Below the pieces are notes generated by a model. It did no database searches and was not told where the DNA came from. It saw nothing but the letters and a program-made list of their open reading frames with translations. From positions 18,616-82,615 of the forward strand of contig NZ_JAAMQI010000019.1 of NCBI RefSeq assembly GCF_013523165.1: DNA of 64,000 nucleotides, given 5' to 3'. This document shows, in pieces, positions 58,945 through 64,000 of this stretch (positions within the stretch are counted from its first letter, which is position 1; each line of letters opens with the position of its first letter). The DNA comes from Pseudomonas entomophila. Its GTDB lineage: Bacteria > Pseudomonadota > Gammaproteobacteria > Pseudomonadales > Pseudomonadaceae. Position numbers and translations under genes: made by a program.

Positions 58945-58953
58945 TGTGGATAA
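58945..58953 (-). promoter_or_regulatory. DnaA box between dprA and def
   Basis: TGTGGATAA, perfect consensus, followed at 58957-58965 by a related TGTTGATAA (one mismatch), in the divergent dprA-def space. Confidence 0.75.
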
Positions 58954-59104
58954 CTCTGTTGATAATAGGCGCGCAACCTGTCCATCGATGAGATCGACAA
59001 GGTGCCGTCCATACCCTAGCCGAGCTTTGCCAGGTGCCGAATGGCGCGATTCCCTTTATTATGTGTGTTCAGTTTTCAACCGAACGCACAGTACGTCACA
59101 GACT

Positions 59105-59611
59105 ATGGCTATCTTGAACATCCTCGAATTCCCGGACCCGCGCCTGCGCACCCTCGCCAAACCGGTGAAGGAAGTCGACGACGCCTTGCGCCAGCTGATC
59201 GACGACATGTTTGAAACCATGTACGAAGCGCCTGGCATCGGCCTGGCAGCCACCCAGGTCGATGTCCACCTGCGCGTGGTGGTCATGGACCTGAGCGAAG
59301 ATCGCAGCGAGCCGCGGGTGTTCATCAACCCTGAGATCGAAGAGCTGACCCACGACATGGGCCAGTACCAGGAAGGGTGCCTGTCGGTGCCTGGCTACTA
59401 CGAAAACGTCGATCGCCCGCTGCAGGTCAAGGTCAAGGCGCTCGACCGCGACGGCAAGCCCTACGAGCTGGTCGCCGAGGGCCTGCTCGCAGTGTGCATC
59501 CAGCACGAGTGCGATCACCTCAACGGCAAGCTGTTCGTCGACTACCTGTCGCAGCTCAAGCGCGACCGGATCAAGAAGAAGCTGGAAAAGCAGCACCGTC
59601 AGCAGGCTTGA
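59105..59611 (+). CDS. def: peptide deformylase
   Basis: The 168-residue product has the three deformylase motifs [16 protein letters not shown] and QHECDHLNG. It removes the formyl group from nascent proteins. The start at 59105 is the family start. A terminator separates it from fmt. Confidence 0.96.
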   Translation: MAILNILEFPDPRLRTLAKPVKEVDDALRQLIDDMFETMYEAPGIGLAATQVDVHLRVVVMDLSEDRSEPRVFINPEIEELTHDMGQYQEGCLSVPGYYENVDRPLQVKVKALDRDGKPYELVAEGLLAVCIQHECDHLNGKLFVDYLSQLKRDRIKKKLEKQHRQQA

Positions 59612-59625
59612 TCCTTCCCATTTCA

Positions 59626-59655
59626 AAGGCTTGCTCCGGCAAGCCTTTTTCTTTT
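59626..59655 (+). terminator. intrinsic terminator between def and fmt
   Basis: AAGGCTTGC-TCCG-GCAAGCCTT stem followed by TTTCTTTT. Transcription of fmt must then come from partial read-through or from a promoter overlapping the terminator. Confidence 0.82.
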
Positions 59656-59671
59656 GCGAGCGAGAACCCCC

Positions 59672-60604
59672 ATGCGCATCGTCTTTGCAGGCACCCCTGA
59701 GTTTGCCGCCGAACACCTCAAGGCCCTGCTCGACAGCCCCCATGACGTGGTGGCTGTGTACACCCAGCCCGATCGTCCTGCCGGCCGCGGCCAGAAGCTC
59801 ATGCCCAGCCCGGTCAAGCAGTTGGCCGCGCTGCACGGTATTGCGGTCCTGCAACCGCCGACCCTGCGCGCGCCCGAGGCCCAGGCCGAACTGGCCGCGC
59901 TGGCGCCGGACCTGATGGTGGTGGTCGCCTATGGCCTGATCCTGCCCCAGGCGGTGCTGGACATCCCGCGCCTGGGCTGCATCAACAGCCATGCCTCGCT
60001 GCTGCCTCGCTGGCGCGGCGCCGCGCCCATCCAGCGTGCGGTGCAGGCCGGCGATGCCGAAAGCGGTGTCACCGTGATGCGCATGGAGGCCGGGCTCGAC
60101 ACCGGGCCCATGCTGCTCAAGGTCGGTACGCCGATCAGCGCCCAGGACACCGGTGGCAGCCTGCACGATCGCCTGGCGAGCCTGGGGCCGGTCGCCGTGC
60201 TGCAGGCGGTGGCCGGGTTGGCGGACGGTTCGCTGTCCGGGGAGGTCCAGGACGATGCCCTGGCAACGTATGCGCACAAGCTGAACAAGGACGAGGCCCG
60301 CCTGGACTGGACCCGTCCGGCCGTCGAGCTGGAGCGCCTGGTACGTGCCTTCAACCCTTGGCCGATCTGCCACAGCACGCTGGAAGGCGCGGCGATCAAG
60401 GTGCTGGGCGCCGAGTTATCCACAGAGCAGGGCCAGCCGGGTGAAATCCTGTCGGCCAGCAAGGACGGCCTGGTGGTCGCCTGTGGCGAAGGGTCGCTGC
60501 GCCTGACCCGCGTGCAACTGCCCGGTGGCAAGGCCTTGAGCTTCGCCGATGTGTTCAACAGCCGTCGGGAGCAGTTCGCCCACGGCAAGGTGTTCGGCCA
60601 ATGA
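59672..60604 (+). CDS. fmt: methionyl-tRNA formyltransferase
   Basis: The 310-residue product has the formyltransferase core ([19 protein letters not shown] with catalytic Asn/His, the following DTGPML) and a C-terminal OB-like domain. It formylates initiator Met-tRNA. The ATG at 59672 starts [13 protein letters not shown]. It overlaps rsmB by 4 bases. A DnaA box (60416-60424) lies inside. Confidence 0.96.
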   Translation: MRIVFAGTPEFAAEHLKALLDSPHDVVAVYTQPDRPAGRGQKLMPSPVKQLAALHGIAVLQPPTLRAPEAQAELAALAPDLMVVVAYGLILPQAVLDIPRLGCINSHASLLPRWRGAAPIQRAVQAGDAESGVTVMRMEAGLDTGPMLLKVGTPISAQDTGGSLHDRLASLGPVAVLQAVAGLADGSLSGEVQDDALATYAHKLNKDEARLDWTRPAVELERLVRAFNPWPICHSTLEGAAIKVLGAELSTEQGQPGEILSASKDGLVVACGEGSLRLTRVQLPGGKALSFADVFNSRREQFAHGKVFGQ

Positions 60605-61920
60605 ACCCGCGGCTGGCCGCCGCCCGGGCCCTGGCTGCCGTGCTCAGCGGCAAGGCCTCCCTGAACAGCGCCCTGCCCGCGCAACTGGACAAGGTCGACG
60701 CACGCGATCGCGGCCTGACCCAGGACCTGGCGTTCGGTACCGCACGCTGGCAGCCACGGCTGGACCTGCTGGCGGCGCAGCTGCTGCAAAAGCCGTTCAA
60801 GAGCGCCGACAGCGACGTGCACGCCTTGCTGCTGGTGGGGCTCTATCAGTTGCTCTACACCCGCATCCCGGCTCACGCCGCGATCGGTGAGACGGTCGGG
60901 TGCGCCGACAAGCTCAAGAAGCCTTGGGCCAAGAGCCTGCTCAATGCCGTGTTGCGCCGTGCACAACGTGAAGGTGAAGCCCTGCTGACCGGGATGGAAC
61001 GTGACCCGGTGGCGCGGACCGCCCATCCCCGTTGGCTGCAGAAGGCCTTCAAGGCCTTCTGGCCTGCCGACTGGGAGGCGCTCTGCGCGGCCAACAACGC
61101 TCATCCGCCGATGATCCTGCGGGTCAACCGCCGTCATCACACACGCGACGCCTACCTGGCCCTGCTGGCACAGGCCGGCCTCCAGGCCAGTGCCTGCACG
61201 TACAGCGGTGATGGCATCGTCCTGGCCGTGGCCTGTGACGTACGGACCCTGCCGGGCTTCGCCGAGGGGTGGATCAGCGTCCAGGACGAAGCGGCGCAGC
61301 TGGCCGCCGACCTGCTCGACCTGGCCCCCGGCCAGCGGGTGCTCGATGCCTGCTGCGCACCGGGTGGCAAGACCTGCCACCTGCTCGAGGCACAGCCCGA
61401 TCTGGCCGGCGTGGTGGCGGTGGACCTGGAAGCCAAGCGCCTGGTCAGGGTGCGCGAGAACCTCGATCGCCTGGGCCTGGATGCGCAATTGATCGCCTGC
61501 GATGCCCGGGAAACCCCGACGTGGTGGGATGGCAAGGCGTTCCAGCGGATCCTGCTCGACGCCCCCTGTTCGGCGACCGGCGTGATTCGCCGCCATCCCG
61601 ACATCAAGCTGACCCGACAAGCCGAGGACATCCCTGCCCTGGCCGCATTGCAAGGCGAGCTGCTCGATGCGCTCTGGCCGACTCTGGAGGTCGGTGGCAT
61701 GCTGCTCTACGCCACGTGCTCGAGCCTGCCGACCGAGAACACCGAGGTCATCGAGGCCTTCCTGGCACGCACGCCAGGTGCCCGCGAACTGGACCTGGCG
61801 ACCGACGCGGGCCTGCGTCAGCCCCACGGTCGGCAATTGCTGCCCCAGCAAGGCGGTCACGATGGGTTCTACTATGCCAAGCTGATCAAGATCGCCGCGT
61901 CACGCGGACCGGACCACTGA
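60601..61920 (+). CDS. rsmB: 16S rRNA m5C967 methyltransferase
   Basis: The 439-residue product has an N-terminal NusB-like domain, the SAM site [28 protein letters not shown] (catalytic Cys) and [15 protein letters not shown] (second Cys). It methylates C967 of 16S rRNA. The ATGA overlap with fmt shows coupled translation. Confidence 0.95.
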   Translation: MNPRLAAARALAAVLSGKASLNSALPAQLDKVDARDRGLTQDLAFGTARWQPRLDLLAAQLLQKPFKSADSDVHALLLVGLYQLLYTRIPAHAAIGETVGCADKLKKPWAKSLLNAVLRRAQREGEALLTGMERDPVARTAHPRWLQKAFKAFWPADWEALCAANNAHPPMILRVNRRHHTRDAYLALLAQAGLQASACTYSGDGIVLAVACDVRTLPGFAEGWISVQDEAAQLAADLLDLAPGQRVLDACCAPGGKTCHLLEAQPDLAGVVAVDLEAKRLVRVRENLDRLGLDAQLIACDARETPTWWDGKAFQRILLDAPCSATGVIRRHPDIKLTRQAEDIPALAALQGELLDALWPTLEVGGMLLYATCSSLPTENTEVIEAFLARTPGARELDLATDAGLRQPHGRQLLPQQGGHDGFYYAKLIKIAASRGPDH

Positions 61921-61933
61921 CAGGACTTCCCGG

Positions 61934-63307
61934 ATGAAGATCATCATCCTCGGCGCCGGCCAGGTCGGCGGCACACTCGCCGAACACCTGGCCAGCGAGG
62001 CCAACGACATCACCGTCGTCGATACCGACGGCGACCGCCTGCGCGACCTGGGCGATCGTCTGGACATCCGGACCGTGCAGGGCAGGGGGTCGTTGCCGAC
62101 CGTCCTGCGCCAGGCGGGTGCCGACGATGCCGACATGCTGGTGGCCGTGACCAACAGCGACGAAACCAACATGGTCGCCTGCCAGGTCGCCTACACCCTG
62201 TTCCACACGCCGACCAAGATTGCGCGGGTGCGCGAATCGTCGTACCTGACGCGCAAGGAGCTGTTCGACAACGAGGCCATCCCGGTCGATGTGCTGATCA
62301 GCCCCGAGCAGGTGGTGACCAACTACATCCGGCGCCTGATCGAACACCCGGGCGCGCTGCAGGTGATCGACTTCGCCAAGGGCAAGGCGCAACTGGTGGC
62401 GGTCAAGGCCTACTACGGCGGCCCGCTGGTGGGCCAGCAATTGCGCCAGATCCGCGCGCACATGCCCAACGTGGACACCCGGGTCGCGGCGATCTTCCGT
62501 CGCGACCGGCCGATCAAGCCCCAGGGCGATACGGTCATCGAGGCTGACGACGAGGTGTTCTTCATCGCCGCCCGCCACGACATCCGTGCAGTGATGGGCG
62601 AACTGCGACGGCTGGACGAGACCAACAAGCGCGTAGTGATCGCCGGTGGCGGGCAGATTGGCGAGCGCCTGGCCGAAGCCATCGAAAGCCGCTACCAGGT
62701 CAAGATCATCGAAAAGAGTCTGGCCCGCTGCCGCCAGCTGTCCGACAACCTGGAAAGCACCGTGGTGCTGCAGGGCAGCGCCTCGGACCGGGACCTGATG
62801 GTGGAGGAGGGTATTGCCCAGGCCGACATCTTCCTGGCGCTGACCAACGACGACGAGGCCAACATCATGTCCTCGCTGCTCGCCAAACGCCTGGGCACGC
62901 GCCGGGTCATGGCCCTGATCAACAACCCGGCCTATGTCGACCTCGTCCAGGGCGGCGAGATCGACATCGCCATCAGCCCGCAGCTGGCGACCATCGGTAC
63001 CCTGCTGGCCCATGTCCGGCGCGGCGACATCGTCAGCGTGCACTCGCTGCGCCGAGGCGCTGCCGAAGCCATCGAGGCCATCGCCCATGGCGATACCCGC
63101 TCGAGCAAGGTGGTCGGCAAGGCCATCGCCGACATCCAGCTTCCCGAAGGCACGACCATCGGCGCGATCATCCGCCATGATCAGGTACTCATCGCCCATG
63201 GCGACACGGTGATCGAGACCGGTGACCATGTGATCCTGTTCGTTGTGGATAAAAAGTACATCCGTGAGGTGGAAAAGTTGTTCCACGTCGGGCTGAGTTT
63301 CTTCTAG
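61934..63307 (+). CDS. trkA: Trk system potassium uptake protein TrkA
   Basis: The 457-residue product has two RCK-N domains with nucleotide loops ([13 protein letters not shown] near residue 7, [13 protein letters not shown] near 239), each followed by an RCK-C domain. It gates the TrkH potassium channel with NAD(H). It lies 13 bases after rsmB. A DnaA box is at 63244-63252, inside the gene near its end. Confidence 0.95.
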   Translation: MKIIILGAGQVGGTLAEHLASEANDITVVDTDGDRLRDLGDRLDIRTVQGRGSLPTVLRQAGADDADMLVAVTNSDETNMVACQVAYTLFHTPTKIARVRESSYLTRKELFDNEAIPVDVLISPEQVVTNYIRRLIEHPGALQVIDFAKGKAQLVAVKAYYGGPLVGQQLRQIRAHMPNVDTRVAAIFRRDRPIKPQGDTVIEADDEVFFIAARHDIRAVMGELRRLDETNKRVVIAGGGQIGERLAEAIESRYQVKIIEKSLARCRQLSDNLESTVVLQGSASDRDLMVEEGIAQADIFLALTNDDEANIMSSLLAKRLGTRRVMALINNPAYVDLVQGGEIDIAISPQLATIGTLLAHVRRGDIVSVHSLRRGAAEAIEAIAHGDTRSSKVVGKAIADIQLPEGTTIGAIIRHDQVLIAHGDTVIETGDHVILFVVDKKYIREVEKLFHVGLSFF

Positions 63308-63315
63308 GAGGCCCC

Positions 63316-63663
63316 ATGCGCGAATCGTTGGAAAAGATGCTGGCCAAGGGTGTGGATAACGCGCTGCTGCGCTTCGGGCTGGGCAAGGCCTGGCTGGACG
63401 AGGGCAACGCGACCGAGGCCACCCTTCACCTGAGCCGCTGCGTTGCGCTCGACCCCACGTACTCGGCGGCCTGGAAACTGTTGGGCAAGGCCTGTCAGGC
63501 AGCGGGCGATACGACCGGCGCCCGCCAGGCGTGGAGCAGTGGCTTGGCGGCCGCGCAGCGAAAGGGTGACAAACAGGCCGAGAAGGAGATGACGGTGTTT
63601 CTGCGCAAACTGGACAAGGCCGGGCAGGGCGCGGCACCGGCGGAAGACGACGGGCCTGCGTGA
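63316..63663 (+). CDS. small TPR-repeat protein
   Basis: The 115-residue product has two TPR-like helical pairs (residues 14-47 and 48-85, for example FGLGKAWLDEGNATEATLHLSRCVALDP) and a charged tail. AGGAGG lies 5 bases before the ATG, 8 bases after trkA, so it belongs to the same unit. TPR proteins mediate protein contacts; the partner is unknown. A DnaA box overlaps the gene at 63351-63359. Confidence 0.85.
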   Translation: MRESLEKMLAKGVDNALLRFGLGKAWLDEGNATEATLHLSRCVALDPTYSAAWKLLGKACQAAGDTTGARQAWSSGLAAAQRKGDKQAEKEMTVFLRKLDKAGQGAAPAEDDGPA

Positions 63664-64000
63664 GCAGGTCGTGCTTCGCGCTGACCCATGCTCCAGTGCA
63701 TTGGCGGTGTCATGGGCCCTGAGGACCAAGCCTTTCAACACCTTTGGAAGCCTCAAGCAGAGGCATTGTTGCATCCACAGGTTCACCAGCCTGATACAGG
63801 CAAGCCCGCTCTCATAGAACATAAGTTAAATTTTTGATTTTAAAGGAATTAATTATAGAGCTTGTGGACTCTACGGGCCCAATCGCGGCACAGGGGCCGC
63901 TTGTATGGTAGGACTTGAAGGGAGGAGGAGGGACTAGATCCGCTTCTGACTGTTCGCGCAGTACAGACCGTGGGAGATTTCGCCCCTCCTCCCTTCACCC
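63664..64000. other. intergenic region at window end
   Basis: No gene is apparent. It holds a REP-like remnant (CAGGCAAGCCCGCTCTCAT at 63799-63817), an AT-rich block (about 63820-63861), and a purine-rich/pyrimidine-rich inverted repeat at 63917-63996 described separately. The window ends before the next gene. Confidence 0.6.
63917..63996. repeat. long-range inverted repeat GAAGGGAGGAGG / CCTCCTCCCTTC
   Basis: Perfect 12-bp arms at 63917-63928 and 63985-63996 enclose 56 bases. The left arm lies in a run GGG-A-GG-A-GG-A-GGG that could form a two-tier G-quadruplex. The arms could close a stem of an RNA or form a cruciform; the function is unknown. Confidence 0.6.

Overview
The window is chromosomal DNA of a Pseudomonas, most likely the P. 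putida group. It is GC-rich, its genes are closely packed, and the gene order follows the pseudomonad chromosome on the two sides of a known neighbourhood: gltP, algB-kinB, ampD homologue, dgcH, dsbA, cytochrome c4, engB, polA, thrB, znuABC-zur, katE, metNIQ, then prlC, trpI-trpBA, aroE-hemF-qor-tsaC-dprA-def-fmt-rsmB-trkA. The last block lies close to the replication origin in pseudomonads. Eight perfect DnaA 9-mers between 52.4 and 63.4 kb agree with that. I found no tRNA, rRNA, insertion sequence, prophage, integrase or CRISPR array.

Layout. From 0 to 4.1 kb are a truncated gene, a DUF5924/DUF2914 membrane protein, an SpmA-SpmB fusion and the glutamate/aspartate symporter GltP. A gene-free stretch of about 700 bp with a long palindrome follows. 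From 4.8 to 10.1 kb is an envelope and regulatory block: a three-gene unit (small membrane protein, DUF1328, Ivy-type lysozyme inhibitor homologue) and a three-BON-domain periplasmic protein, then the alginate regulators algB and kinB. The two leftward units share one upstream architecture: a sigma-54 -24/-12 element, an IHF-like site and a 35-base leader. From 10.1 to 14.7 kb are two c-di-GMP enzymes, a CSS-type EAL phosphodiesterase and the diguanylate cyclase DgcH, flanking an AmpD-type lipoprotein amidase. From 14.7 to 22.4 kb come a nuclease/phosphatase-fold protein, dsbA, cytochrome c4, engB, polA and thrB. Between engB and polA sits an sRNA gene with an AlgU-type promoter and a strong terminator, in the position of Spot 42/ErsA.

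From 22.4 to 34.6 kb are the zinc uptake system (znuA divergent from zur-znuC-znuB, with a Zur-box candidate between them), a lipoprotein, a tandem REP array, the large catalase KatE, the methionine transporter MetNIQ, a SCO protein and two proteins I do not recognise. From 34.7 to 42 kb are a SulP transporter paired with a beta-carbonic anhydrase, and a tandem pair of M3 oligopeptidases with the zinc-ribbon protein YheV. From 42 to 48.5 kb is a run of small stress and envelope genes: gamma-carbonic anhydrase-like protein, HAD phosphatase, PF10023 aminopeptidase, two related lipoproteins, OsmC, LLM flavoprotein, two DUF1161 proteins, dodecin and an ElaB/YqjD-like protein. From 48.4 kb to the end are trpI/trpBA, a second SulP transporter and the origin-proximal housekeeping block.

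Overall this is core chromosome. The most notable signals are regulatory and non-coding: the paired sigma-54/IHF promoters beside algB, the ErsA-like sRNA, the clustered DnaA boxes and the REP array. The least explained protein is the 361-residue product at 33540-34625. All calls rest on reading the sequence and on recall of families; no search was run.
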